Positions 24,001 through 34,985 of a DNA stretch of 64,000 bases are shown here, piece by piece. Origin of the DNA: Sabethes cyaneus (Eukaryota > Arthropoda > Insecta > Diptera > Culicidae); NCBI RefSeq assembly GCF_943734655.1, contig NC_071353.1, positions 22,896,501-22,960,500 on the forward strand, read 5' to 3'. Every line of letters begins with the position of its first letter. Within the stretch, counting starts at the first letter, position 1. The position numbers and the translations under genes are program-made. A model generated the notes under the pieces. That model searched no databases and was not told where the DNA came from. It saw nothing but the letters and a program-made list of their open reading frames with translations.

Positions 24001-24846
24001 AAATGGCTCTATTGGGTTCTGGTGCGGATCTGGATCTAGCGTTGGCACTTCGGATGGCATCCTGGTTTGTTATGATGGATTAAATGACGGTTGTTTTGTT
24101 GAATCTATTAAAGTCAACTGTCGGTTTTGTGTGTCGAAAAGTATTTGTTCTTTCAATGGTTGATTTGATCGAATAGCATTTTCAACGCATTTGAGTAGGT
24201 TTTTGGTAAGGCAAGTACTGGATTAATTCAGGCCTTAGAATGCTTGAAATCATCTACGTGGAGGGAAATGTGCGGTCCAAAGAAAACGTTTTCCAAAACC
24301 TTGTCAAGAAACGCTATTATTTTTTGTCGACAACGATTACCGCAAACTAGAATTATTTTTTCTCAGAATAAAAACCACTCTTGCTTGACGTTTTCATTAC
24401 GAAAGTAACTACGTCTAAAATAGTTTTTTTTCATGATATTTGTTCATGAACATGAAATGTCTGGATAGGACGATTTTTGACAGCTTAATAAGCACATGCC
24501 GCCGAAACTGCATCAGTGTGGATATAAAGGAAATGTAGTAATAAAAAAACTAATTACAGGGGTTGCTCTCTGCAGTCACTCATAACTTTTTAATGATTCA
24601 TTGGATTGCAAATGAACTCTCCAGTATGTTATGCTTGTACGTTTTCTGTTTCTATTTTCGGTTAAACTTATAGGGGTGGGTGTGAAGAACGGGCTACAAG
24701 CAAAGAACCTCCATCTTGCTAGATGTACGGATGTGCTAATGAGCTGTATTTTGATTAAAGTTTTTCTTATGAGCGTCTTAGTGGAATACAGTAGTATTAC
24801 GATGAGCACCTCAACGGTGATATAGTAACTTAACAACTTAACCTAG
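21011..24846. other. Apparently single-copy DNA, no gene confirmed
   Basis: No repeat ends or coding motifs recognised. A short (GT)9-like run lies at 21863-21880. Frames of 60-110 codons (for example 23594-23926 and 23104-23358, both minus) overlap frames on the other strand and carry no recognisable domain. Possibly intron or intergenic host DNA. Confidence 0.4.
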
Positions 24847-25835
24847 GAGTGCCTACAAACGACAACCAGAGATCCAGAGATCCGGAGAGAAATCCACTGA
24901 AGAATAATAGCACAATAGAGCAGCCGGAAAGGGCCGACACTCTGCAGATCTCTACCAAAATGGCCAAGAACCGCCTGCAACGGCACTTCATTCGATGATA
25001 TCTAGGATTTGGGACGACACCAAACTACCGGAGGAGTGGATGGAAGCTGTAGTCTGTCCCATCTACGAAAAGGGCGACCGGCTGGATTGCTGTAATTACC
25101 GCGGCATCACATTGGTCAAGGCCGCCTACAAGGTTGCTCTCCCAGATTTTGTTGCGTCGTCTATCTCCACTAGCAAGAGAATTCATAGGGCAGTATCAGC
25201 CGCGCTACTACTACGAATCAAATTTTTACTTTCCGACAAATCCTCCAGAAATGTCGAGAGTACAACGTGCCCAAGCATTATATTTTCGTGGATTTCAGGG
25301 CAGCATACGAAACAGTTGAACACGAACAGCTATGGTAGATAATGCACGAGTACGGTTTTCCGGACAAACTGACGCGGCTGATCAAAGCTACTCTGGAGCG
25401 AGTGATGTGCTACGTGTGCGTTTCGGGGACACTCTCGAGTTCGGTCGAATCGAGCAGACGGTAGGTATGTTATTCAATATCGCTATTGAAGGAGTGCGTG
25501 TGATGCGGCGAGCGGGCATCGAAACGACAGGAACGATCTTCAGCAAGAGTAGCTAACTCTTAGTCTTCGCAGACGACCTCGACATCATTACTAGAAACTT
25601 TGGGACGGCGGAGGAAATCTACGCCAGACTAAAAGCGGAGGTTAGGAGGATAGCGTTACAAATCAATGCGTCGAACACCAAATATATGGTAGGAAGAGGC
25701 CTCAGAGAAAGCACGGACGCGGACAGTGACTATTGACGGCGATGAACTGGAAGTGGTTGATGTGTCCGTATATTTGGGATTTCTGGTCATCGCCGACAAT
25801 AATACGGATAGGGAGATCCAACGACGCATTCAAGC
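24847..25835 (+). pseudogene. RTE-clade retrotransposon, truncated decayed copy
   Basis: The plus strand reads LPEEWMEAVVCPIYEKGDRL, NYRGITLVKAAYKV, then, after frameshifts, IGQYQPRYYYESNFYFPTNP and FRGFQGSI in place of the motif A region. Next come SGASDVLRVRFGDTLEF, RAGIETTGTIFSKSS, VFADDLDII (the active-site YADD equivalent, kept), then TIDGDELEVVDVSVYLGF and TDREIQRRIQAGN. This is the same order and closely similar sequence to the better copy that follows. EN and the last 190 or so codons are missing. It ends where the next element's 5' leader begins, giving a head-to-tail pair. Confidence 0.85.
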
Positions 25836-26059
25836 TGGAAATCCTCCGTCTATTTTTTCCTCCGCAAGACCGGGCCCGGTGGGCCGTATGCCGACAGGAA
25901 AGGAGGGCTCTTTCGAGCTTCGTTGGCCCTCCGGCGAAACAGAGGGTGGTGTAGCAGGCTTTGCAAGCCGTCACCACGAAAAATACTAAGGTACGGAACG
26001 AAGAAAAAGGAAATTCTTACTGAAACAATCGGAATAGACCCATCCGACGAAAAAGGACT

Positions 26060-27235
26060 ATGGATTGGAAAATTGGGACGTGGAACTGCCAAGGGAGTAC
26101 TCGAGTGCTCTCCGACATATTGAAGAGCCGCAAGTTCGACGTCGTAGCGCTGCAGGAGGTGTGCTGGAAAAGCTCAACGGTACGTACGTTCAGAGATGGA
26201 CATACCATCTACCAGAGCTGCGGCAACACACACGAGCTGGGTACAGCTTTCACAGTGATGGACGAGATGCGGAAACGGGTGATTGGGTGGTGGCCAATCA
26301 ATCCTCCAATGTGCAGAATGAGAATCAAGGGCCGATTCTTCAATATAAGCATCATCAACGTGCACAGCCCTCACCTCAGAAGTACCGATGACGACAAGGA
26401 TGAATTCTGCGCGCAGTTGGAGAGTGAATACGACCGCTGCCCAAAACAGGATATCAAGATCGTCATCGGAGATTTCAATGCTCAGGACGGCCAGAAGGAA
26501 TACAAACCGGTGATTGGAAGGTTCAGCGCACACCAGCGGACCAATGAAATGGGCCTCAGCCTTATCGACTTTGCCGCCTCCAAGAACATGGCCGTACATA
26601 GTACCTTTTTTCGGCACAGAATTAATCACAAGTACACCTGGAGGTAACCAAATTAGACAGAATCACAGATCGACTACGTTTTGATCGACAGTCGGCACTT
26701 CTCAGACATTATCGACGTCAGATCCCACCGAAGCGCTAACGTTGACTCGGACCACTACCTAGTGATGGTTCAGATGCGCCCAAAACTCTCCGTTGTGAAC
26801 AACATTTGGTACCGATGCCAGCCTCGGTTAGATCTCGCGCGGCTGAAGCAGCCAGACGTCGCCGCAAATTACGCGCATTCACTCGAAGCTGCGCTGCCGG
26901 AAAAGGACGAGCTGGACGAAGCCCCTCTCGAGGACTGTTGGAATACTATCAAAACAGCCATCAGCAGTGTAGCGGAGAGCTCCATCGGGCATGTGGCCCG
27001 GAATCAGCGGAACGATTGGTTTGACGATGAATGTAGGAGGGTGATGAATGAGAAGAACGCTGCACGGCCAAGATGCGCAGTGCCACACGTCAGAACGTGG
27101 AAAGCCACAAACAGAAAAAGATGTAGCGAAACCAAATCTTTCGGGAGAAAAAGTGCTACCTGGAAGAACAGGAATATGCAGAGTTGCAGCGGCTGCATCG
27201 TTCTCAGGAAACGCGAAAGTTCTACCAGAAACTGA
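26060..27235 (+). pseudogene. RTE AP endonuclease and linker, broken
   Basis: This is the N-terminal nuclease, which nicks target DNA for target-primed reverse transcription. The first frame (26060-26647, 195 codons) has KIGTWNCQGS with Asn9, then VVALQEVCW with catalytic Glu33, INVHSPH and IGDFNAQ, ending at KYTWR before a stop. The last motif continues in another frame from 26681: IDSRHFSDIIDVR and VDSDHYLV (the SDH signature). So all expected APE motifs are present but split by a stop and frameshift near 26645-26680. The linker after it (EDCWNTIKTAI, RNDWFDDECR) frameshifts again near 27080. The start at 26060 is the first Met before the conserved WN motif. Confidence 0.85.
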
Positions 27236-27270
27236 ACGGATCCCGCAAAGGCTTTGTGTCGTGAGCCGAA

Positions 27271-28320
27271 ATGTGTCGGGATAAGACTGGCAGTATTCTG
27301 ACAGACGATCGTGAGGTGACCGATAGGTGGAAGCAGCACTTCGACGAACACCTGAATGACGTCCAGGCGGAGAACCATGGGGGCGGGGAAAGCGGCTTCG
27401 ACGGTGCAACAAACGGGGAAGAGGTGCCAGCCCCAACGATAGGCGAAGTTAAGGAGGCCATAATACAGCTAAGGAACAACAAGCCAGCTGGAAAAGATGG
27501 CATCGGAGCGGAGCTTATTAAAATGGGACCAGAAAAGCTGGCCGTTTGTCTGCACCGACTAATTGTTAGAATTTGGGATACGGAACAGCTACCGGAGGAG
27601 TGGAAAGATGGGGTTATCTGCCCGATCTACAAAAAGGGCGACAAGTTGGACTGTGAGAACTATCGAGCGATCACCGTTCTCAATGCCGCTTATAAAGTGC
27701 TGTCCCAAATCATTTTCCGCCGTCTATCACCAATTGCTAATAGATTTGTGGGAACTTATCAAGCCGGCTTCGTCGAAGGTCGGTCTACAACGGATCAAAT
27801 ATTTACACTACGGCAAATCCTCCAAAAGGGCCGTGAATACAGAGTTCCCACGCATCATTTATTCGTTGACTTCAAAGCCGCATATGATACCATCGACCGG
27901 AAAGAGCTATGGAAAATCATGGATGAGAATAGCTTCCCCAGGAAGCTCATCAAACTGATTAAATCTACGATGGATGGTACACAGTGCTGTGTTCGGATTT
28001 CGGGTGGATTTTCAAGTTCATTCGAATCACACAGAGGGCTTCGTCAAGGTGATGGTCTTTCATGCCTGCTGTTCAACATAGCGCTACAAGGTGTTATGAA
28101 CCGAGCGGATATCAACACGCGGGGCACGATATTCAACAAATCTAGTCAATTCGTCTGCTTTGCCGATGACATGGATATTATCGGCAGAACATCTGTGGCG
28201 GTGGCTGAACAGTACACCATACTAAAGCGCGAATTAGAAAAGATTGGGTTAAAGGTAAATACGTCTAAAACAAAGTACATGCTGGCCAGCGGAACCGAGG
28301 CCGAACGACACCGCTGGTAA
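27271..28320 (+). CDS. RTE reverse transcriptase domain, 349-codon open frame
   Basis: RNA-dependent DNA polymerase domain of the element. In order it has KPAGKDGIGAELIK, LPEEWKDGVICPIYKKGD, NYRAITVLNAAYKVLSQI, AGFVEGRSTTDQIFTLRQIL, LFVDFKAAYDTID (motif A, catalytic Asp at residue 200), GLRQGDGLSCLLFN (motif B, from residue 256), FADDMDII (motif C, residues 297-300) and KIGLKVNTSKTKYML. All catalytic residues are intact. The annotated Met follows a frameshift from the linker, so it is not the native start. The frame ends at a TAA about 190 codons before the normal end. It could not by itself support full retrotransposition. Confidence 0.9.
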   Translation: MCRDKTGSILTDDREVTDRWKQHFDEHLNDVQAENHGGGESGFDGATNGEEVPAPTIGEVKEAIIQLRNNKPAGKDGIGAELIKMGPEKLAVCLHRLIVRIWDTEQLPEEWKDGVICPIYKKGDKLDCENYRAITVLNAAYKVLSQIIFRRLSPIANRFVGTYQAGFVEGRSTTDQIFTLRQILQKGREYRVPTHHLFVDFKAAYDTIDRKELWKIMDENSFPRKLIKLIKSTMDGTQCCVRISGGFSSSFESHRGLRQGDGLSCLLFNIALQGVMNRADINTRGTIFNKSSQFVCFADDMDIIGRTSVAVAEQYTILKRELEKIGLKVNTSKTKYMLASGTEAERHRW

Positions 28321-28884
28321 CGGCGGACAATGATACCAGCCGTGAGATACGGAGGTGTATTATCAGCGGAAGTCGTGCTTACTATGGGCTTCACAAGCAA
28401 TTGCTGTCGAGCAGACTAAGTCCCCGTACAAAGTGCACCCTGTACAAGACGCTTATTAGACCGGTTGTTCTCTACAGGCATGAAACATGGAAAATGCTCG
28501 AGGAGGACCTGCGAGTGCTCGGAGTTTTCAAACGACGAGTGCTAAAAACGAATCTTCGGCGGCGTACAGGAAAACAGAGTATGGAGGCGAAGGATGAACC
28601 ATGAACTCGTGCAGCTCTATGGCGAACCCAGTATCCAGAACGTGGCTAAAGCTGGACGGATACGATGGGCAGGGCATGTTGCAAGAATGCCGGACAACTA
28701 CCCTGCAAAGATGGTGTTCGCCTCAAATCTGGTAGGAACAAGACGACCAGGAGCGCAGCGAGTAAGATGGTTAGAAAAGGTAGAGCGAGATCTGGCGGAG
28801 AGTATTCGGTGTCCGAGGAATTGGAGAGCGGTAGCCTTCAACCGAGTTACATGGAGAAACTTTGTTCAACAGGTTTTGTCTTAG
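28321..28884 (+). pseudogene. RTE C-terminal domain, frameshifted
   Basis: Continuation of the RT protein in other frames. LYKTLIRPVVLYRHETWKML, EDLRVLGVFKRRVL and RRRTGKQSMEAKDEP are followed by a frame from 28594: NHELVQLYGEPSIQNVAKAG, RIRWAGHVARMPD, RRPGAQRVRWLEKVE and NWRAVAFNRVTWRNFVQQ. This is the usual RTE C-terminus (RxxWxGHVxRM, then a WR...A..R..WR motif). It ends at TAG 28882-28884, about 40 bp before the 3' end. Confidence 0.85.
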
Positions 28885-28920
28885 GACGGCAGTCCACCTA
28901 AGTAAGCAGTAATGGCATGA

Positions 28921-29349
28921 ACCGGCTTTACAGAAGTTAGGAGGAAGAGGAGGTAGAAAATAGAAAAGTATAAAAATTGAATTTTTGACAATGTTTCTTC
29001 AAAAGCTGGTTAGCTTTCTATGCAGCGATCTCAAGAGAACTTTAAAGCTCAGGTAATTACAAGTAAAGCTGCTTAGGAAGCTATAGATCCAATGACATAA
29101 AGCTTGTTAACCCTCCTTAAACACCATTGTCCGAACTCTTAGTTACTTTGAAGTTGCGTGTTGAACTTTCAAGTTGCTGGTTGAACTTTAAAGTTGTTAC
29201 AAATATTAGCGGTACCTTATTGAGAATGAAGTTCGGTTTACAAATGTAGTGTCTGCTTGTTTAGCAAGAAGGTTCTGTGGATGTAAATTTGAACCAAATA
29301 TGAACTTCCAAGTTCGTTCTTTAAGTGAAATTCGAACTTTTGGATGCTT
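28921..29349. other. Unassigned spacer
   Basis: No gene recognised. Short related phrases such as TTGAACTTTCAAGTTG and TTGAACTTTAAAGTTG recur at 29160-29200. Confidence 0.4.
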
Positions 29350-29627
29350 GGGTAGAACTTTTAACATTAAAATACTCTAATTTTGACCCCGAATTACTCG
29401 CAAAAAAGGTATCATTTCAGTCAAAAACTCTCCGCAGGGTATCAGAATAGTTTCATGTAGTCTAAAAAGGTTTATGAATCATTTTTAAATGCGCCTAAGT
29501 TAAACAAAATTTATAGGCTGATAAAATCGGGATAAAAAGCTGATTAAATCGGGGATAGACAAAATCGGGGGTAGACAAACTCGGGGGTAGGCAAAATCGG
29601 GAACTGACAAAATCGGAACATTACTAT
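29350..29627. mobile_element. Fragment of a CGATTTTGTC-type DNA element
   Basis: The reverse complement of this stretch matches 40664-40900 closely (TCCGATTTTGTCAGCTCCC, then AATTCGGGGTCAAAATTA). The right edge carries four tandem ACAAAATCGGGGGTAG-like units, then GGAACATTACTA, which resembles the terminal CAGTAATG of the complete element at 30876-31592. The other end is missing, and an RT pseudogene abuts the right edge. Confidence 0.6.
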
Positions 29628-29631
29628 CCTA

Positions 29632-30200
29632 TTTAACAGCCCGCAATGCTTGTGTAAATCTAAACGGAACCAAATCGTACTGCTTCGATAAACCTTCTGG
29701 GGTCCCTCAAGGCAGCATTTTAGGACCATCAATTTTTGTACTATTTGTAAACGATATCTGTGATAGCCTGGAATCGAAAAAATTATCATATGCCAATGGT
29801 CTAAAAATCTTTCGCTCTATCACCGCTTCTTACGATAGCGATGCTTTACAACGCGATGTGAATCCTCTTGCGTTGGTACCATATAAATGGAATGGAGGTA
29901 AACGTAACTAAATATGTAATCGGTTTCTCCCGACAGCGTAACCCTCTATATTTTACGTCTGTCATGAATGGAAATGAATTGAAACGTTCTAGCTCTGTCA
30001 AGGATTTGGGTGTTACAATTAGCAGCAAGTTAAATGTTCGTTGAGCACCTCAGTATAATAACGTCGAAAGCATATGCTGTGCTTGGCTTTATTCGACGCA
30101 GCGCTTCGGATTTCAGTGATATTGCTTTAAAATCGCTCTACTGCTACCTAGTTCGCAGTATCTTGTAGCAGCAGTGTGGGCGCCGTACCATAAACCCAAT
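29632..30200 (+). pseudogene. Non-LTR reverse transcriptase pseudogene with YANG active site
   Basis: The plus strand reads YLTARNACVNLNGTKSYCFD, then KPSGVPQGSILGPSIFVLF (motif B, from 29692), VNDICDSLESKKLSYANGLK and IFRSITASYDSDALQRD. The tetrapeptide at 29789-29800 is YANG where active enzymes have YADD, so both catalytic Asp residues are lost. Later pieces in shifted frames match the C-terminal part (VKDLGVTISSKLN, YAVLGFIRRSASDFSDI). The upstream RT half and EN are absent, replaced by a DNA element end at 29627. Jockey-like affinity. Confidence 0.85.
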
Positions 30201-30875
30201 ATGGAGAAAATAATCCCTTTATTTGTGCTATAGATGAGGTGAATACGTGTTCGATTTTAATATTAGTATATCTAGATTTAAGAATGAAATTCAAAATTTT
30301 AATAAGTATAAGCTAGAAATAGTCTGTACTACGAGTTTTGTATGTGGCTCTAAAGCTTCAAAAGTGAAGGCAGGCTACAGACAGTCTTACCCGTTTGAGG
30401 GCTAACTCCCGCTAACTCGTATGGTTAAGAATATTTCCATGTATTGTGCATAATTAATGAATTCTAGTGGTGCAGACAGTTTGTGTAAACACTAGACACA
30501 CTTCGAAAAAATCCTGTAAATTTACGTTTTTCGACATGCACATAAATGGAACATCGCGAATCATATAATTTTACGTGTATTTCCGCAATATAAAATATTG
30601 AACTGTGAGTTGCATACATGTAGGCTTCTTTATTACATTTGGCCTAATGTAAAAATATGTCTTTGAAAACGGTTTTGGCCATTCTAGTTTTATTTAATGG
30701 AAAACACATGTGATTTTTTTTACGTGTTCATAAATTTTAGTTTACGTTGAATGTGAGATTCATTTTTTTTGTTCTCTATAGCAGTAAATTCAATCGTCAA
30801 TCGAATCTCTTGGAAATACACTACTAATAAGGCATGGTTATTTCATATAATTTCTTTTCTAATGAGTAATATATA
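30201..30875. other. Unassigned spacer, possible decayed MITE at about 30490-30760
   Basis: No gene seen. CACTTCGAAAAAATCCTGT followed by AAATTTACG at about 30496 loosely resembles the end of the MITE at 13450. Several TTTACGT motifs follow, but I cannot pair ends convincingly. Confidence 0.35.
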
Positions 30876-31592
30876 CAGTGGTAACCCGATTTTGTCACTC
30901 CCCGATTTTGTCACTCCCCGATTTTGTCACCCCCGATTTTGTCACGTTTTTGACCCGATTTTGTCACCCCCGATTTTGTCACGTTTTTTACCCGATTTTG
31001 TCACGGTTTTGATTTATCAAAAGCTTAGTTTGAAAATCATTTTTAAACATGTCAAGTGTGTTAAAACACTGTGAAAAGAACTGTGTTGATTTTTGTGGAG
31101 TTTCCACAAAAGTCGTTTCTTTTCTCCACAACTATAATAGCTAGAAGGTCACTTTCTTTGGCAAAGTTTTTTATAAAAATCTTCTCAAAAATTTTGTAGA
31201 ACATTGTTTTACTCTATCACTTACTGCTTGAAAAATAAATTTTCTATCTTACTTTTAGGGGGGTTAATCAAAGAATCGTTCATACCATAAGAAAGAGCTT
31301 TTTACGCTGTGAAATTTCTCTGAACATAGTCAACCAGTATAATCAACCATTTCGGCGCAATTAAAAAACGCATGTTTTCATACTTGTGGGACCTCACAGC
31401 ACAGGTGACAAATGTCCACAGAGAGGTAGAAGGAAGTGCGAAAGGTCCTAAGAGTGATCAGAATGAAGTATATGTAGTTCGTTCTAAGTTATCTGCAAAA
31501 ACATAAAAATTGAAAAATACCCGATTTTGTCACTGTCCCGTTTTTGTCACCTCTAAATTCATCATGGGGGTGACAAAATCGGGTCATTACTG
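30876..31592. mobile_element. TA-flanked MITE with tandem CCCGATTTTGTCAC ends, 717 bp
   Basis: The ends are CAGTGGTAACCCGATTTTGT on the left and the complement of CAGTAATGACCCGATTTTGT on the right. TA dinucleotides lie at 30874-30875 and 31593-31594. The left end has about seven tandem CCCGATTTTGTCAC units (30888-31010) and the right end two or three. TA target duplication and CAG/CTG termini are typical of Tc1/mariner-pogo type elements. No coding capacity. Confidence 0.85.
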
Positions 31593-32652
31593 TAATAATA
31601 ATACTTTAATCTGAGCCGAACTTAAAATGAAATTTTTTATCTATCTGCCGCTCCGCGAAACGGTTTCAAACAAAATACCCTCAGACCTTTTCTCCCCATG
31701 CAGTCCACTCAGCAGGTATCATTTGTTATCACCTTCCCTCCCTCCACCACCATACCAGTACGAAGCAAAAAGGACTTCTCAGTTCCGTTCAGTTGTTTGT
31801 TATCTAGTGCCCATTACGTTGGGTTGGGAAAATTGGGCCGACGTCAGTCGTCCGATAAGGATAGGTCGAACGAAGGTTCCCAAAGATAAATGATTCACCG
31901 GCGATGGCCAACAACGGTGTAAATCATTGCGCGCTACGGGGATGAATAATGAATTCACAGTTACGGTCGAGCCCGTCATTCTCCGCTCGATATTCGGGTT
32001 CGATTCGGAGCAGAAGCGGGTAGAGTGAACGAAAAAAAAATGCAACCCAGAAGAAATATATCAAATCAGAGTGAATCATTAGCAGAAATTGCCAGTAATC
32101 AATTGCTAGAGTGCCATCGATGTGTCGATTCTGTTATGGGGAAAACAGGAAAACAATCGATCACAAGCGTGTTAAAATCGTTTGCGAGAGGGTGACTAAA
32201 CTTCGTCAGCAAATGCGACCAGTTCATTAATCTATTGCTAAGCGGTCGTAAGCTTTATAAATGTTGGATAGTAACATTCTGACTATAATGTACTATTTGT
32301 AACGGCTAGCACTACATCCACGTTATAGCACAATTCATTCGCTTCAAAGTCAAACCGAACTGAATGGCTATATGATTTACGGACCGCTGGCATCTGCGTC
32401 AATTTCAAATTTTTAACTACATTCTATTCTTCATTCTGAAAATTCTATCCAACCGAGTAAACAGTACAGAAAACTTCGTCTACAACTGCTGTCGAAATAA
32501 TTTGCAAATCGTGCCCATATTTACCCAAACTGAGGGTAAACTTTTCATCGACAGCAATTCTCGAAAATTTACTGTTCATCGCACCGCAAATACCTATGAG
32601 TTCCGTCAAACGGAGAACCTGCAAGTGCAAAACTTCCAGTGCTTACATTTAA
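31593..32652. other. Apparently single-copy DNA, no gene confirmed
   Basis: No repeat ends recognised. Overlapping short frames around 31627-32045 have no known motif. Confidence 0.4.
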
Positions 32653-33176
32653 CCCTCTAACGGGTAAGACCGTCTGTAGACGGCCTTCGCTTTTGGAGCT
32701 CCAGAGGCGCATGCAAAATTTGTTTCTAATTGGCAATACGCAAAATGTGTTCAGGACAGATTTCTTGACATTTTGATACTAATATCATAACATTCTGACC
32801 ATGCATTCAAAAGTTATCATCTTTCAAAAACAAAAATTCCGAAAAATTCGGAAAATAATTAATGCGCGAATATTCCCTTTTTTACTTTTGAAGGAAAAGG
32901 ACATCTAGAACAAAATGATTGACCTAAAAAATGTTTCTATGAGTAAATTTCATGCATTATTTTAATTTTGTAATATATCTGAATTGAAAAAACATCTGGG
33001 CAGAGCGTTAGACATGAAAAAAGAAAAAGAGAAATTGGACTTTTTCTTACCTGGCGCTCCTCCAGATAATTATTTTTGCATGAAAATCAGAACTTAAGGT
33101 TTTTTTGTGTGCACTTTCATGATAAAATAGTCATTAGCTTGATCGTATCGTTTTTACGGTGTTGTCCGTTAGAGGG
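32653..33176. mobile_element. piggyBac-type MITE with TTAA target duplication, 524 bp
   Basis: TTAA at 32649-32652 and 33177-33180 flank an element beginning CCCTCTAACGG and ending CCGTTAGAGGG. These are 11-bp perfect inverted termini, with partial similarity beyond. TTAA plus CCC termini is the piggyBac signature. The interior is AT-rich and non-coding. Confidence 0.85.
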
Positions 33177-33747
33177 TTAATCCGTCCGACGGGGTATGGA
33201 ACGTACAAAACATATAAAACATTTCGGTTGCAAATGAGTGCCACTTTGCACAAGATAATTCACTCTTTCGGCGATTCGCATTTGTTAACCCCAGAATGCA
33301 ACGGGAATTGAGTGCATCGCACCGCTAAGGTACAAATTACTGCCGGGAATCAACCGGGCGGCTAGCTCTCTTCAGGAGGAAAGCGAGCTGTTTAATTTAT
33401 TTTTAATCTAGAACTGCACTTTCCCGGGAGACATTATCCAAACTCAGCGGAAAAGTTTTCGACTTTCCGGAGCGTAATTCATGCTGTGGCAGTTCGTGTA
33501 TAGTTACTGAAGGGTATTTGCTTTTCGTTCGTTCGAAAGTGCACTAATGAGATTATTGCAAGCAAACGGGTTGTTTCTCTGATATTTGTTACACTACGGG
33601 ATCATGGTTAAAGTTTATCTGTACTCGGTTGTTGCCGTTTCCGTTGGAAAATTTCACCCGAGGAAAAAACTAACTTTTTAATGAGGAGTGGGCAGTGCAT
33701 TATGATATTGCTCAGAGTTTGATGATTAATCGTTGACAACCTATTTA
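33177..33747. other. Apparently single-copy DNA
   Basis: No gene or repeat recognised between two MITEs. Confidence 0.4.
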
Positions 33748-34302
33748 GGGTAGTTGATCCAATAGTTGTGGTAGTACCAATAGTTGCGCTACTATTCATT
33801 ATTAATGCAAATTTTCGTCACTGTAGCATTTTAGATAAAACAATTACATTCATTATATAAAACAGGCTTTTAGAAGTATTGGTAGTTAGACTACACCATT
33901 TAAAATTAAAGCATTATTCGCTAAAATGCCAATTTTCCAAAATCTAACGCGCAGTTGGAGCGCACAACTATAGGCGCTCATCTATAGTTTTGCTACGATG
34001 TTTTTTCACTTAGCAACCTAGCAATGTATATGAAATAACACAATTAAAGGAACATCAAACTTAAATAAGGAAACATTAGCGCAACTGTTGGTACAATATA
34101 ATTAAATCGGAAAATTCATTTTTTCTTTATAAAGGTTCTCGTACAACGAAAGCAATTGTCTTGCCTTGTGACAAATACCTTGTATTTGATAAATTTATAT
34201 CCCACATTATGCATTAATGCATTAATTGAAGCATATACCTCAATAAACAAGCAAAATGAAGTTATATTGTGCTTAGTGGCGCAACTAATGGATCATCTAC
34301 CC
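33748..34302. mobile_element. TA-flanked MITE, 555 bp
   Basis: The left end GGGTAGTTGATCCAATAGTT and the complement of the right end GGGTAGATGATCCATTAGTT match at 18 of 20 positions. TA at 33746-33747 and 34303-34304 forms the target duplication. The left repeat continues with GTGGTAGTACC, a motif shared with the MITE at 61053. Non-coding; likely Tc1/mariner-derived. Confidence 0.75.
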
Positions 34303-34330
34303 TATTATATTTTTCTCCAAATTTTCTTAA

Positions 34331-34981
34331 GGGGGCATAGTACTTTTTACACTATATTTTTTGCCTTATTTCAAATATTTTTTTTCTCGATAGCGCGAAA
34401 AGCAAATCGATTCGGGTTTGTCGCATTCTGAACATTGCATTTTATACTAATATTTACAATTTTGTTTTCGTATGTGAACCCCTTCCCCTCTCCCCTACGG
34501 CTCATTCGAAAAAACATGATTCGTGGTACCATAGATTGGCGCTTGGGGCTTATTCGAAATGAAAAATTCCAAATCGACATGAAAGTTTATTAAATTACCT
34601 TGTCTTTGACCTATTCCTTTTTTAAAATTCGAAGGCACAACAAAACGGCGGACATTCAAACATAAAAGTCAGTTTTTTAGTCGAAAAATTGACGCTAAAC
34701 GTTTCTAAAAAATACATAAATGGCAATATCGAAAAAAGGATGGGTCAAAGACAAGATAATTTTATAAGCTTTCAAACAAAAAAAGAAGCAAGTGAATTGC
34801 TTGAGCCGTTCTTGAGATATTCACGGTACCGACTTTGAAGACCTGGTTTCGAGAAAAACGGCGTTGAAGTTTTTATTCGCTGTGTAATTGCTTAAGACAT
34901 GATGCGTAGTACAAATAGCTGTAACTTTGTCATTTTTTGGAATTCATCCAAACGGTTTCAAACACATATGCACTACGTCCC
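34331..34981. mobile_element. Candidate TTAA-flanked element, 651 bp
   Basis: TTAA at 34327-34330 and 34982-34985 flank GGGGGCATAGTAC on the left and the complement of GGGACGTAGTGC on the right. The inverted ends are short and imperfect. The general TTAA-GGG(A/G)CATA pattern resembles the better supported element at 35632. Non-coding. Confidence 0.5.
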
Positions 34982-34985
34982 TTAA

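Larger units (their letters stand above)
25840..28920 (+). mobile_element. RTE-clade non-LTR retrotransposon, nearly complete
   Basis: The element runs from a GC-rich leader (GGCCCTCCGGCGAAACAG, then GTAGCAGGCTTTGCAAGCCG and GGTACGGAACG) through an AP endonuclease, a linker, an RT and the C-terminal domain. It ends in a short 3' region (AGTTAGGAGGAAGAGGAGG) near 28920. I recognise the protein type as RTE, similar to mosquito RTE elements such as JAM1. The ORF is broken by a few frameshifts and stops, so this copy is dead as a whole, but it is the best preserved in the window. No target duplication is seen because the left flank is another RTE copy. Confidence 0.85.
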
